From: Candidatus Sulfopaludibacter sp. SbA3
GTDB lineage: Bacteria > Acidobacteriota > Terriglobia > 20CM-2-55-15
Reading direction: 5' to 3'
Length of the DNA stretch: 64,000 nt
NCBI GenBank assembly: GCA_945865815.1
Contig: CAMBFR010000001.1
Span: forward strand, 1 to 64,000
The position numbers and the translations under genes were made by a program. Position 1 is the stretch's first letter. The number at the start of each line of letters is the position of its first letter. The notes under the pieces were generated by a model. The model did not search any database, was not told where the DNA came from, and saw only the letters and a list, made by a program, of their open reading frames with translations. Positions 1-8,638 of this stretch are shown here, in pieces.

Positions 1-6
1 ACTACC

Positions 7-32
7 GAATTCGGGGTGCGTCCCCGGAATTC
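7..32. repeat. Intergenic hairpin at the left edge
   Basis: GAATTCGGGG and CCCCGGAATTC face each other around a five-base loop, with one bulged base, directly upstream of obgE. There is no T-run, so it is not a clear rho-independent terminator. It may be a REP-like element or the end of an element outside the window. Confidence 0.4.
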
Positions 33-49
33 CCCCTCCGATCAATCCA

Positions 50-1066
50 ATGTTCATCGACGAAGCCAAAATCACAGTCAAGGCCGGGGATGGTGGCCAT
101 GGCTGTATCGCTTTCCGCCGCGAGAAGTTCGTTCCAAGGGGCGGGCCGAGCGGAGGCGATGGCGGCAATGGCGGCAGCATATTTCTGGTCACGGATACGC
201 ACCAGAACACTCTCCTGAAATTCCGTTTCAATCACATCTTTCGCGCCGAACGCGGCAGTCATGGCGAAGGCAGCAAGAAGCACGGCCGCAGCGGCGAAGA
301 TCTCGAGATTGCGATTCCGATCGGAACAATCGTCTACGACGACGGTACCGGTGAGTTCGTCCACGACTTCACACTTTCCGGCGAGCGCCTGGAAGTGGCA
401 AAAGGCGGCCGCGGCGGCCACGGCAACGCGCATTATGCGACGGCCATAAACCGCACGCCGCAACGGGCACAGGACGGACTGCCGGGCGAGGAAAGGAATT
501 TGCGCCTCGAGTTGAAGCTGCTGGCGGACGTAGGCCTGGTCGGATATCCGAACGCCGGCAAGTCGACTCTCATTTCACGGCTCTCGGCGGCGCATCCGAA
601 GATCGCCGACTACCCGTTCACCACTCTCGAGCCGCACCTGGGGGTTGTGCAGCTGGACCTGGACAGGTGTTTCGTAATGGCGGATATTCCGGGACTGATT
701 GAAGGCGCGCACATGGGCGCGGGCCTTGGCATTCAGTTCCTGAAACACATTGAACGCACGCACGTGATTCTTCACCTTATCGATGTTTCCGGGATGAGCG
801 ACCGCGATCCGGTGGATGAATTTCATGCCATCAATTCCGAACTTGCCGAACACAACCCCGAGCTGCCGCTCAAGCCCAAGGTGATTGTGGCTTCAAAAAT
901 GGATTCGGCGATTTCCGAAAAGGTTCGCAAGCTCGAGCAATGGAGTAGACAGAACGATTTCGACTTCGTTAAGATCTCGTCCGTAACCGGCGAGGGTCTC
1001 GAAGAGTTGAAAGAACTAGTGGTGAAAAAACTCTCTTCTGCAGACGAGGTATCCAAAGGATCGTGA
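50..1066 (+). CDS. obgE: Obg/CgtA family GTPase
   Basis: This is the conserved essential GTPase that binds the 50S ribosomal particle and acts in ribosome maturation and stress responses in the cytoplasm. The glycine-rich Obg fold fills about residues 1-158 ([19 protein letters not shown]). The G domain follows, with the P-loop GYPNAGKST near residue 165, the G3 motif DIPGL, and a G4 motif read as SKMD instead of NKxD. The 338-residue length is normal. The C-terminal OCT extension of some Obg proteins is absent. Its TGA stop overlaps the GTG start of nadD, so the two are translationally coupled. The function is very secure. The serine in G4 is a variant and not obviously a defect. Confidence 0.97.
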   Translation: MFIDEAKITVKAGDGGHGCIAFRREKFVPRGGPSGGDGGNGGSIFLVTDTHQNTLLKFRFNHIFRAERGSHGEGSKKHGRSGEDLEIAIPIGTIVYDDGTGEFVHDFTLSGERLEVAKGGRGGHGNAHYATAINRTPQRAQDGLPGEERNLRLELKLLADVGLVGYPNAGKSTLISRLSAAHPKIADYPFTTLEPHLGVVQLDLDRCFVMADIPGLIEGAHMGAGLGIQFLKHIERTHVILHLIDVSGMSDRDPVDEFHAINSELAEHNPELPLKPKVIVASKMDSAISEKVRKLEQWSRQNDFDFVKISSVTGEGLEELKELVVKKLSSADEVSKGS

Positions 1067-1692
1067 GGATTGCCATATTGGGCGGGACTTTCGATCCCAT
1101 CCATAACGGACATCTCGCATCGGCGCAAACCGTCGCCGACATCTTTCAGGTCGATGAGGTTCACTTCGTTCCTGCGTTCTCTCCCCCCCACAAGCAAGCA
1201 CGCGAGATCACTTCGCCTTTCCATCGTTTTGCGATGGTCGCGCTGGCCACCTTACCCTTCAGTGGTTTTCGAACCTCCACGATAGAAGTGGACGCACTGG
1301 AAAAGCGATATACGGTGGAGACGCTTGAAGAAATGGGCCGCCAGTATGCCGGCGCCGGTCTGCTGTTCATCGTTGGAACCGACATGTACCAGGAGATTGG
1401 GACCTGGAAGGACTACAGGCATCTGTTTGACCTGGCGCACATCGTCGTCGTGAACCGGCCGGGATTTCCGTTTCGTGAAGATATCGCGCCATTCCGGGTC
1501 CTCACGGAAAAACACCCTGTCACGTTGCCTGAAGGGCCGTCCGCAGGCAATGCGGTTTTTTATCTGCCCTTCGTTCAACAGCCCATTTCATCGACTGAAA
1601 TTCGTGAGGACTTGAAACGAGGCGGCGAAGTGCGGCAGTGGATACCGTCACAGGTGTGGAGCTACATTGAAAAAAACAAACTCTACTCGTGA
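1063..1692 (+). CDS. nadD: Nicotinate-nucleotide adenylyltransferase
   Basis: It adenylates nicotinate mononucleotide to deamido-NAD in NAD biosynthesis. The 209-residue protein opens with the nucleotidyltransferase signature [11 protein letters not shown] (residues 7-17) and carries ISSTEIR near residue 175, both diagnostic of the NadD family. Translation starts at GTG 1063, inside the GTGA overlap with obgE, so no separate ribosome-binding site is needed. It lies in the common order obgE-nadD-rsfS. The identification is secure. Confidence 0.96.
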   Translation: MRIAILGGTFDPIHNGHLASAQTVADIFQVDEVHFVPAFSPPHKQAREITSPFHRFAMVALATLPFSGFRTSTIEVDALEKRYTVETLEEMGRQYAGAGLLFIVGTDMYQEIGTWKDYRHLFDLAHIVVVNRPGFPFREDIAPFRVLTEKHPVTLPEGPSAGNAVFYLPFVQQPISSTEIREDLKRGGEVRQWIPSQVWSYIEKNKLYS

Positions 1693-1726
1693 AAACAGCA
1701 ACAACGGAAAAGAACAAAACCAATTA

Positions 1727-2092
1727 ATGGACAAAGAATATCAACTCAGCGAAGCGATCGAGGCTGCTCTCGATAAGAAGGCGCAGGATCCGGTTGTCAT
1801 CGAACTTGGAGACATCTGCTCCTTTACCGATTACTTTTTGATTTGCACCGGCACTTCCGGCCGGCACAACCAGTCGATCGCAGATGCGATCGAGGAAAGA
1901 CTCAAACAGGAAGGCGTACGCCCGCTTCATATCGAAGGTCATGCCGAAGGGGAATGGATACTCATCGACTACTTCGATTTTGTCGTCCACATTTTCTCGG
2001 CACGCGCCCGGGAGTTTTACGATCTCGAACGATTGTGGCGAACGGGCAAGCGGCGCGATGCGCAGGAACTGCTCACACAGCGGACGATGTGA
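1727..2092 (+). CDS. rsfS: Ribosomal silencing factor RsfS
   Basis: RsfS (Iojap/DUF143) binds ribosomal protein L14 and blocks subunit joining during starvation. The 121-residue product matches the whole family, including the central GDICSFTDYFLICTGTSGRH stretch and the GEWILIDYFDFVVHIF strand region. I chose ATG 1727 (MDKEYQ) over the in-frame ATG 1667, because the extra 20 residues are low-complexity, not family-like and overlap the end of nadD. Its TGA overlaps the GTG start of the following regulator, so the operon continues. Confidence 0.94.
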   Translation: MDKEYQLSEAIEAALDKKAQDPVVIELGDICSFTDYFLICTGTSGRHNQSIADAIEERLKQEGVRPLHIEGHAEGEWILIDYFDFVVHIFSARAREFYDLERLWRTGKRRDAQELLTQRTM

Positions 2093-3054
2093 GCGCGCCA
2101 GAAACAGCAACGCCTCAGACTGCTGCTGTGATCCCGGCTTACCCCATGGTATTTGCGCCGGACTCGCCGGCCATAGCCGTTTACCGTACCCTCGAACGAG
2201 TTCGTGAAGGCACGACTACCGTACTCATCGAAGGTCCGAGTGGAACCGGAAAAGACGCTTTTGCGCAGTGGCTCCACTACAACAGCCCCCGCAAGGACGC
2301 TCCCTTTATCAAGATCGACTTCGGCTCGCTTCCCGAAGACCTTGTCGAATCCGAATTGTTCGGCTACGAACGCGGCGCATTCACAGGCGCAGTGAATTCC
2401 AAGCTCGGCAAGCTGGACATGGCACAGGGTGGCACCGTCGTCCTGGATGAAGTCGCGAGCATGGACTTGAACGTCCAGGCCAAGCTGCTCAACGTTGTCG
2501 AGGCCAAACAGTACTATCGCGTCGGCGGCACCAGGTCGATCCAACTGGACGCCCGGATAATCGCGCTCTCCGGCATCCCCCTGGCCCAGGCGGTGGAATC
2601 CCGGATTTTCCGCCAGGACCTCTTCTTCAGGCTCAACCTGATTACAGTGCGCGTGCCGCCTCTTCGAGAACGCCGATCCGAAATATTTCCGATGGCGGAA
2701 TTCCTACTGGCCCAGCTCGATCGCAAATACAAAAGGAGTTCGCGGCTGCACAAGGATTGCGGGGCCGTCTTCGATGAATATGATTTTCCCGGAAATATCC
2801 GCGAACTTCGCAATGCGCTCGAGCGCGCGCTGCTGCTGTCCCCCGACGGTGAGATCACTCCGGATGTTCTGCCGTCGGGATGGCGCACTTCGAGAGGCAC
2901 CTTCGCCAGGATGCTTTCACTGGAAGAGGTCGAGAAAGACTACATCGCCGAAGTTCTCAAACAGACGCGAGGCAAGAAAGTAAAGGCCGCGGAGATCCTC
3001 GGCATCAGCCGCAAGACCCTTCTCGAAAAGCGCAAGAAGTACGGCCTGGAATGA
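2089..3054 (+). CDS. Sigma-54 activator, AAA+ domain plus Fis-type HTH, no receiver
   Basis: This is a bacterial enhancer-binding protein that remodels sigma-54 RNA polymerase. The AAA+ core has a Walker A motif GPSGTGKD (residues 49-56), the sigma-54 contact loop GAFTGA (96-101) and a Walker B motif GGTVVLDEV (114-122). A Fis-type helix-turn-helix closes the protein (KAAEILGISRKTLLEKRKK). Only about 25 residues precede the AAA+ domain, so there is no receiver, GAF or PAS sensor. Starting at GTG 2089 gives a four-base overlap with rsfS. ATG 2146 is an alternative. The stop overlaps rlmH, so the regulator sits inside the housekeeping operon. How its activity is gated and which promoters it serves are unknown. 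Confidence 0.9.
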   Translation: MSAPETATPQTAAVIPAYPMVFAPDSPAIAVYRTLERVREGTTTVLIEGPSGTGKDAFAQWLHYNSPRKDAPFIKIDFGSLPEDLVESELFGYERGAFTGAVNSKLGKLDMAQGGTVVLDEVASMDLNVQAKLLNVVEAKQYYRVGGTRSIQLDARIIALSGIPLAQAVESRIFRQDLFFRLNLITVRVPPLRERRSEIFPMAEFLLAQLDRKYKRSSRLHKDCGAVFDEYDFPGNIRELRNALERALLLSPDGEITPDVLPSGWRTSRGTFARMLSLEEVEKDYIAEVLKQTRGKKVKAAEILGISRKTLLEKRKKYGLE

Positions 3055-3509
3055 AATTCCGGGCGGTATGGATCGGCAAAACGAAGAGCGCCCCTCTCTC
3101 GGCAGTCTGTCTTGACTACATCACTCGAATCCGCCATTTCCTGCCACTTGAAATCACCGAGGTCCAGGAACCCAAAGGCGATGGCGCACGCCGCATTCAG
3201 GCCGAAGGCGAGAAGCTGCTGGGGGCGCTGGATTCCTCCGACCGGGTAATCGTGCTGGACCCTAAGGGGAAGGCATGGAGTTCGGGGGAATTCGCGAAGT
3301 TTGCCGGCAAGCACATGTCGGAAGACCCCCGCAACCTGACGTTCGTGATCGGCGGCTACGGCGGACTGTCAGAAGCGGTCAAGGAGCGTGCCGACCTGTT
3401 GTGGTCGCTGTCGCCTTTGACATACACGCACGACCTCAGCCGCGTCATCCTTCTCGAGCAGCTTTACCGCGCGTTATCGATCATCCACAACCTGCCGTAT
3501 TCGAAATAG
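3051..3509 (+). CDS. rlmH: 23S rRNA pseudouridine-1915 N3-methyltransferase
   Basis: RlmH is a SPOUT methyltransferase that modifies helix 69 of 23S rRNA on assembled 70S ribosomes. The 152-residue product contains the S-adenosylmethionine-binding knot around FVIGGYGGL and the family C-terminal block YTHDLSRVILLEQLYRA. It ends in LPYSK, whereas well-studied members end in a Tyr-His pair, so the last catalytic-tail residues differ. ATG 3051 overlaps the stop of the sigma-54 activator (ATGA). RsfS and RlmH are often neighbours, and here they are separated by the inserted regulator. Confidence 0.94.
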   Translation: MKFRAVWIGKTKSAPLSAVCLDYITRIRHFLPLEITEVQEPKGDGARRIQAEGEKLLGALDSSDRVIVLDPKGKAWSSGEFAKFAGKHMSEDPRNLTFVIGGYGGLSEAVKERADLLWSLSPLTYTHDLSRVILLEQLYRALSIIHNLPYSK

Positions 3510-3589
3510 AACGAGAATTAGCGGGCGCCCACGGGCTACGGCACGATGTTATACTTCCGCCGCCCTTTCGTTTTTCCCCTTCTACTGTC

Positions 3590-4312
3590 TTGATCGACGC
3601 GATTCTGAATCTCCTCTTCCCTGTTGCCTGCGTCTTGTGCGGGTCGCAAGTCTGCGAGCGCCGCTGGGGCGCGGCGTGCCCGGACTGCTGGTCGCTTCTG
3701 GCGCCGCTTGAGCCACCCTTCTGCCCACAGTGCGGGGAGCCCGCAGCGGCAATCGAAGGTCTTTGTGGGGCCTGCCGTAAGGGCGAGTACGCATTTGATC
3801 TCGCGCGATCGGCGTTCCTTTTCAACGACACGCTCCGCGAAATCATCCACCACCTGAAGTACTCGGATCGCGTGTCGCTGGCACAGATGCTTGGAAAACT
3901 ACTGAAGCAGTGTCTGGATCGAGAACCTTTTACCGGAGACACGATCATTCCAGTTCCTCTGCATCGCGCCCGCGAAGGCGATCGAGGCTTCAATCAGGCC
4001 GAGCTGATCGCCCGGCAACTCGGCCTGCCTGTGGACAGCCGGCTTTTGCGGCGGCGCAAGAACACGCCGAGCCAGACTGGCCTTAGCCGGAACGAGCGGC
4101 AAAGAAATCTTGCGGGGGCATTCGAGGTTCGAGCGGGGCCAAAGCTCCCGCGGACCGTCATCGTCGTAGACGACGTTTACACCACAGGCTCAACCATGCA
4201 CGAAATCGCGCGGACGTTGAAACGGGCAGGCGCAGAGCGGGTGGAAGTGCTTACCGTGGCAAGAGTGATCAGAGACGTTCAGGCGCGGGCCGGGATGGAG
4301 GTTTCGTCGTGA
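3590..4312 (+). CDS. comF: ComF family amidophosphoribosyltransferase-like protein
   Basis: ComF-type proteins pair a zinc ribbon with a phosphoribosyltransferase fold. In competent bacteria they help move incoming DNA, and the enzymatic role is unproven. The N-terminus holds CxxC pairs at about residues 14/17, 30/33, 45/48 and 59/62. The PRPP-binding motif VIVVDDVYTTGST lies near residue 190. No ATG or GTG lies in frame ahead of the zinc ribbon. TTG 3590 is the best start and has no clear Shine-Dalgarno sequence, so the start is uncertain. The 3' end overlaps the convergent lpxC by 34 bases. Confidence 0.88.
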   Translation: MIDAILNLLFPVACVLCGSQVCERRWGAACPDCWSLLAPLEPPFCPQCGEPAAAIEGLCGACRKGEYAFDLARSAFLFNDTLREIIHHLKYSDRVSLAQMLGKLLKQCLDREPFTGDTIIPVPLHRAREGDRGFNQAELIARQLGLPVDSRLLRRRKNTPSQTGLSRNERQRNLAGAFEVRAGPKLPRTVIVVDDVYTTGSTMHEIARTLKRAGAERVEVLTVARVIRDVQARAGMEVSS

Positions 4313-5157
4313 GCCGTGTCCAGAGTCCAATGAGAAGTGCTCTCGAGCAACTCGCCGACGAAGCGCGTGTGCAGCGCATGGCCCGCCCGGTCCGCAATCA
4401 GGCGTCCCAGCACCGGCTGGCCGATCAGGGCGAAATCGCCCAGCAGGTCGAGTGTCTTGTGGCGAACAAATTCGTCTTTGAATCGAAGGGGCGAATCGTT
4501 GAGCATGCCTGTTTCGGTCAGCACGATGGCATTATCGAGAGATCCGCCACGGATCAGCCCATTTGCCCGCAGCGTCTCGACTTCGTTATAGAACCCAAAT
4601 GTCCTGGCAGGCCCGATCGACTCCGCATAATTCGCTGCAGTCATCTCGAAATCGAGCGCCTGCGTACCCACAAGCGGATGCGGGAAATCGATATCGTATT
4701 TGATGCTGAATGTGTTCGACGGAAGAATGCTCAGCGTCTTCTGTCCCTCGGTGAGCTTGAATTCCTTGAGAATCCGAATGTAACGGCGCGGCCGGGTCTC
4801 AGTGGTAATGCCCGCGCGGGCGATCGCATCGACGTACGGCAGGGCGCTGCCGTCAAGAATCGGCACCTCGAAGTTGTCGAGCTCCAGATAAGCGTTGTCG
4901 ATTCCCATTCCGTAAAGGGCCGAGAGCAGGTGCTCGACAGTGGAAATCCAGACGCCCCGGTTCATCAGCGTGGTGGCGTAGGCGACCCGGGCTACGGATC
5001 CGACGTCCGCCCGAATTTCGAAATTATCGAGGTCGACGCGGCGGAAGATGATTCCTTTTCCGGCGGGCGCGGGAAGAATTCGCAGCGAAGCCGGCAATGC
5101 CGTATGCAGGCCGACGCCTTTGAATTCCACCGGAGCGGCTATGGTCCTCTCAAACAT
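4279..5157 (-). CDS. lpxC: UDP-3-O-acyl-N-acetylglucosamine deacetylase
   Basis: LpxC is the zinc deacetylase that commits UDP-GlcNAc derivatives to lipid A synthesis, so the cell has an outer membrane with LPS or a related lipid A. The 292-residue sequence carries the zinc and catalytic residues in the expected blocks: His76 in STVEHLLSA, His233 and Asp237 in VRHKTLDLLGD, and His260 in RAGHALH. It is transcribed away from polA, and its 3' end overlaps convergent comF. Just upstream of ATG is a possible extended -10 (TGCTATGAC), with only eight bases between TATGAC and the start. Confidence 0.96.
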   Translation of the reverse strand: MFERTIAAPVEFKGVGLHTALPASLRILPAPAGKGIIFRRVDLDNFEIRADVGSVARVAYATTLMNRGVWISTVEHLLSALYGMGIDNAYLELDNFEVPILDGSALPYVDAIARAGITTETRPRRYIRILKEFKLTEGQKTLSILPSNTFSIKYDIDFPHPLVGTQALDFEMTAANYAESIGPARTFGFYNEVETLRANGLIRGGSLDNAIVLTETGMLNDSPLRFKDEFVRHKTLDLLGDFALIGQPVLGRLIADRAGHALHTRFVGELLESTSHWTLDTAHDETSIPARA

Positions 5158-5276
5158 GGTTGGTCGTCATAGCATTTGAACAGCCTAACGGGACCGCATG
5201 AGATCTGAAGAACTTAGCAAAGCGTAAGCTCGCAAAAACCGTGTACATTTGTGCACAAGTGTTGTGAAACCGCATC

Positions 5277-7763
5277 ATGCTCAAACATCCCTCGTTTCTT
5301 ATCATTGATGGAATGTCGCAGGCCTATCGCGCTTACTTCGCGATTCGTGGCCTCGCATCGAGCCATGGCCTGCCCACAAATGCGGTCTATGGATTCGCGC
5401 TCATGCTCAAGCGCGTGCTCGACAAGTTTCCGCCCGACTATATCTGCGTCGCGCTGGACAGCCCGGAACCCACTACACGGCACGCGCAATACGACCTCTA
5501 TAAAGCCACTCGAAAGAAGATGCCTCAGGACCTGGCGCAGCAGATTCCGTACATTCGACGATTCTGCGAAGCCATGCGGATACCGGTGCTGGCATTTCCC
5601 GGACACGAAGCCGATGACATCATCGGGACTGTCTGCACGGCGGCGGTCGGCGCCGGTCTTTATCCGGTCGTTGTAACGCTCGACAAGGATCTCTACCAGC
5701 TCGTCGACACGATCCTCGTTCTGAATACCTCCAGGGACGACATGCTTGTCGATCGCGAAAAGGTCCAGGAACTGTTCGGCGTCACTCCTGAACAGATTCC
5801 CGATCTGCTGGGCCTGTGGGGCGACACATCCGACAACATTCCCGGCGCTCCAGGCATCGGCGAAAAAGGAGCCCGCGATCTGATTCAGAAATTTGGATCC
5901 ATCGAAGTTCTCCTGGACCGAACTGCGGAAGTGACCAATGCCAAACACCGAACTTCGCTGACTGAGAACCGGCAGCAGATCGAGATGAGCAAACGGCTGG
6001 TCACGATCGACACCAGGTTGCCGATCCATGTCGACTGGAACGACTTCAAGGTGCAGCCGCCGGATCGCTTGGCATTGACGCCGTTGCTGCGCGAACTGGA
6101 GTTCACCGGCCTGATCAAGGAATACCTGCCCCCGGCGGCCGGACCGGTTATCGACGTTGTCCAAAGCGAAGAGCTGCCGGAGATCCGCGACCGGGTCGTG
6201 TTCGAGATTCAGGACGGCCGTGTCTCGTTGTGGACGGGAGAAAGTCCGGTCGTCGTCGTTCCTTTAGACCAGCGCTTGAAGGCGCTCTTCACCAACGCCA
6301 ATATTCGCAAGGTGACTTACGACGTCAAGAATGCCATCGCCAGGCTTCGGCGCGTGGCCATTGAACTCGCCGCTCCCTATGATGATCCGCAGCTCATGGC
6401 GTATCTGCTGTTCCCCAATCGCGGCAAATACGAACTTGAAGATGTTGTCTTCGAACTTGCCGGCCAGACAATCGACGACGTCCGCGTTCCATGGATTGAC
6501 CGGTTGTGGCAGGAGCTCGAACCGAAGGTCCGGGAGGAAGTTTCCACAGCCTACACCGACATCGAACTCCCGCTGGCGCCGGTGCTGGCGGAAATGGAAT
6601 CCGCCGGAATCCGCATCGACGTGGGTGTACTCGAACGTATGTCGGGAGAGATGGGCACGCAGCTCGAGGATCTCACCCGGCAAATCTGCGAAATGGCCGG
6701 AGGTGATTTCAACATCAACTCGCCGCGACAGCTTGGTGAAATCCTGTTCGACAAGCTGAATCTGCCCAAGCCGCGAAAACTGAAGAAGTCCGGCCAGTAT
6801 TCAACGGCTGTCGAAGTTCTGGAAGAGCTGGCCACCCAGCATGAACTTCCCCGGCTCGTGCTGGAGTACCGGCAGTTGTCGAAGTTCAAATCGACCTACA
6901 TTGACGTGATTCCAACGTTGCTCAATCCGGAAACCGGCCGCCTCCACACCACGTTTCATCAGGCCGCGGCGGCGACGGGGCGCCTCTCGAGCAGCAATCC
7001 AAATCTTCAGAACATCCCGGTTCGCACCGATCTCGGCCGGAAGATTCGCGGAGCATTCATTCCTGACGAAGGCTGGTGGTTCATCGCCGCGGACTACTCG
7101 CAGGTGGAGCTGCGCATCTTGGCGCATCTCTCCGGCGATGCACGGTTGGCCGAGGCATTTGCCGCCGGAGAAGACATTCACCGTCGAACCGCCGCGGAGG
7201 TTTTGGGATTGCCGATCGAGGCCGTCACTTCGGAACAGCGTAGCCGCGCAAAGGCCGTGAACTTTGGAATCGTGTATGGCCAGACTCCGTATGGCCTCGC
7301 CCAGCAACTGGGCATCAGTAACGACGAGGCCGCCGAATTTATCGCGCGGTATTTCGCCCGTTACCAGGGCGTGCAGAATTACATCGAGAGTTGCCTGAGT
7401 GCGGCCCGCGATACCGGCGTAACCCGGACGCTCTTCGGCCGCATCCGTCAGCATCCGGAAATTAATTCTCGCAACGGCATGCGCCGCAGCATGGCCGAGC
7501 GCACGGCGATCAATTCGCCTATCCAGGGCACAGCCGCCGATATCATTAAACTGGCGATGATCCGAATCGCCGACGAACTGCGCGACCGGAATCTCCGCAC
7601 GCGGATGGTCCTGCAGGTCCACGACGAGCTGATTTTCGAGGTCCCCGAAGACGAACTCTCCGTGCGCGACCTCGTGCGCGACCGCATGCAATCGGTCGTA
7701 AAGCTGAATGTTCCCCTGACGGTCGATGTAAAGCAGGGCCGAACATGGGAACAGCTCGGTTGA
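5277..7763 (+). CDS. polA: DNA polymerase I, probably without proofreading
   Basis: This repair and Okazaki-fragment polymerase has three parts. The 5'-3' exonuclease fills about residues 1-290, with GHEADDIIG, LDKDLYQLV and the helix-hairpin-helix GIGEKGARDL. A 3'-5' exonuclease-like region follows at about 300-440. The polymerase has motif A (DYSQVELRILAH, near 605), motif B (RSRAKAVNFGIVYG, near 655) and motif C (QVHDELIFEV, near 778). Where the proofreading domain should have a metal-binding Asp-x-Glu, this protein reads VVFEIQDGRV (near 308), so that activity is probably lost, as in Taq polymerase. Length is 828 residues. It is divergent from lpxC. Confidence 0.97.
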   Translation: MLKHPSFLIIDGMSQAYRAYFAIRGLASSHGLPTNAVYGFALMLKRVLDKFPPDYICVALDSPEPTTRHAQYDLYKATRKKMPQDLAQQIPYIRRFCEAMRIPVLAFPGHEADDIIGTVCTAAVGAGLYPVVVTLDKDLYQLVDTILVLNTSRDDMLVDREKVQELFGVTPEQIPDLLGLWGDTSDNIPGAPGIGEKGARDLIQKFGSIEVLLDRTAEVTNAKHRTSLTENRQQIEMSKRLVTIDTRLPIHVDWNDFKVQPPDRLALTPLLRELEFTGLIKEYLPPAAGPVIDVVQSEELPEIRDRVVFEIQDGRVSLWTGESPVVVVPLDQRLKALFTNANIRKVTYDVKNAIARLRRVAIELAAPYDDPQLMAYLLFPNRGKYELEDVVFELAGQTIDDVRVPWIDRLWQELEPKVREEVSTAYTDIELPLAPVLAEMESAGIRIDVGVLERMSGEMGTQLEDLTRQICEMAGGDFNINSPRQLGEILFDKLNLPKPRKLKKSGQYSTAVEVLEELATQHELPRLVLEYRQLSKFKSTYIDVIPTLLNPETGRLHTTFHQAAAATGRLSSSNPNLQNIPVRTDLGRKIRGAFIPDEGWWFIAADYSQVELRILAHLSGDARLAEAFAAGEDIHRRTAAEVLGLPIEAVTSEQRSRAKAVNFGIVYGQTPYGLAQQLGISNDEAAEFIARYFARYQGVQNYIESCLSAARDTGVTRTLFGRIRQHPEINSRNGMRRSMAERTAINSPIQGTAADIIKLAMIRIADELRDRNLRTRMVLQVHDELIFEVPEDELSVRDLVRDRMQSVVKLNVPLTVDVKQGRTWEQLG

Positions 7764-7788
7764 CAGGGCAACGGACGGAACTTATATT
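7760..7788 (+). promoter_or_regulatory. Sigma-70-type promoter of tRNA-Val
   Basis: TTGACA (7760-7765) and TATATT (7783-7788) are separated by exactly 17 bases and lie about 30 bases before the tRNA. The -35 box overlaps the polA stop codon. This is one of the two best-matching promoters in the window. Confidence 0.75.
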
Positions 7789-7817
7789 GGAAACGTCACT
7801 TGACGTCGTTTCTTGTC

Positions 7818-7891
7818 GGGCGCTTAGCTCAGTTGGAATGAGCGCTACCTTGACACGGTAGAGGTCATCGGTTCGATCCCGGTAGCGCCCA
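7818..7891 (+). tRNA. tRNA-Val (GAC)
   Basis: The cloverleaf folds by eye. The acceptor stem GGGCGCT/AGCGCCC pairs perfectly (7818-7824 with 7884-7890) and the discriminator base is A7891. The anticodon stem CTACC/GGTAG encloses loop TTGACAC with anticodon GAC (7852-7854), which reads valine codons GUC and GUU. The T arm carries loop TTCGATC. CCA is not encoded and must be added after transcription. Confidence 0.95.
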
Positions 7892-7911
7892 CTTGCAAAT
7901 TCAATCAGTTA

Positions 7912-7938
7912 GGCGGGTCCAAAAGGCCCGCCTTTTTT
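7912..7938 (+). terminator. Rho-independent terminator after tRNA-Val
   Basis: GGCGGGtCC and GGCCCGCC pair around an AAAA loop with one bulged T, followed by TTTTTT (7933-7938). It lies about 20 bases after the tRNA and probably ends that one-gene transcript. Confidence 0.85.
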
Positions 7939-8059
7939 CAAGTTAAAGGACTGGAAAGTGCGCCTCACCCCCTCAGATCCCGACATTGAAACTATCGTTA
8001 GCCGCATACGAAGTCGTCGACCTCCTTCGCTCTCGAAATCCTGTCGATTCAAGCCGGGT

Positions 8060-8638
8060 CTACGTTGGATAAGCAAGGCGGGTCAGGCGATCGATCAGGT
8101 CGATCAGGTACTGGCGCAATTCTACTGCTGACACGCCTCCGGGCGGGGTGAGTTCATCACCGATTTCGATCTGGCTCAAAACCCATCCCAGCTGAGCTGG
8201 AGTCAACCCTCCATCCTTTTTCATAGCCGACGGAATCGCGACCTCGACACGGTAGCCGGCACGTTCCAGCGCACGCACATCGACCAGATCTCGAAGTTCT
8301 GACCTCGACAACAAGGTGCACAGCTTGTTCGCCAGAATCTCTTCCGGTGGATCCACGCGAATACCATTGATGACAGCTTTATCGATGCGGGCCTGCACAC
8401 CGCGCTCACGGACCAAATCCACCACTACGGCTTCCTCGCCGCGACGGATCAAGAATCGGCGAAAATCCGGAGAGGTCTGGATGGGCTCAAAAGACGCTTT
8501 GAATTTGCGGGCGATTTCTGCCAGCGAGGCCATGAACCCAGCAAGGGCGGCGCCTCCCGTGAGGAAAAACCGGGTCTCGCGTTCGAAAAACGCGTCCAGG
8601 ACTTCCTGCTGTAAGCGGCTTAGCTTACCGGGTTCCAA
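8060..8638 (-). CDS. AbiEii/DUF1814-like nucleotidyltransferase, core motif missing
   Basis: The sequence resembles the AbiEii/AbiGii nucleotidyltransferase family, whose members act as toxins or as uncharacterised nucleotidyltransferases. The family start FFLTGGAALAGF (about residues 24-35) is followed directly by MASLAEIARKF. In the family, a segment carrying the catalytic Asp-x-Asp (typically DLDLF) lies between these blocks. About 20-30 residues therefore appear to be deleted in frame. The later family blocks are intact (SPDFRRFLIRRG, EEILANKLCTLLSRSELRDLVDV, GGLTPAQLGWVLSQIE). The product (192 residues) may be catalytically dead. Its start overlaps the upstream partner gene by 14 bases. 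Confidence 0.72.
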   Translation of the reverse strand: MEPGKLSRLQQEVLDAFFERETRFFLTGGAALAGFMASLAEIARKFKASFEPIQTSPDFRRFLIRRGEEAVVVDLVRERGVQARIDKAVINGIRVDPPEEILANKLCTLLSRSELRDLVDVRALERAGYRVEVAIPSAMKKDGGLTPAQLGWVLSQIEIGDELTPPGGVSAVELRQYLIDLIDRLTRLAYPT

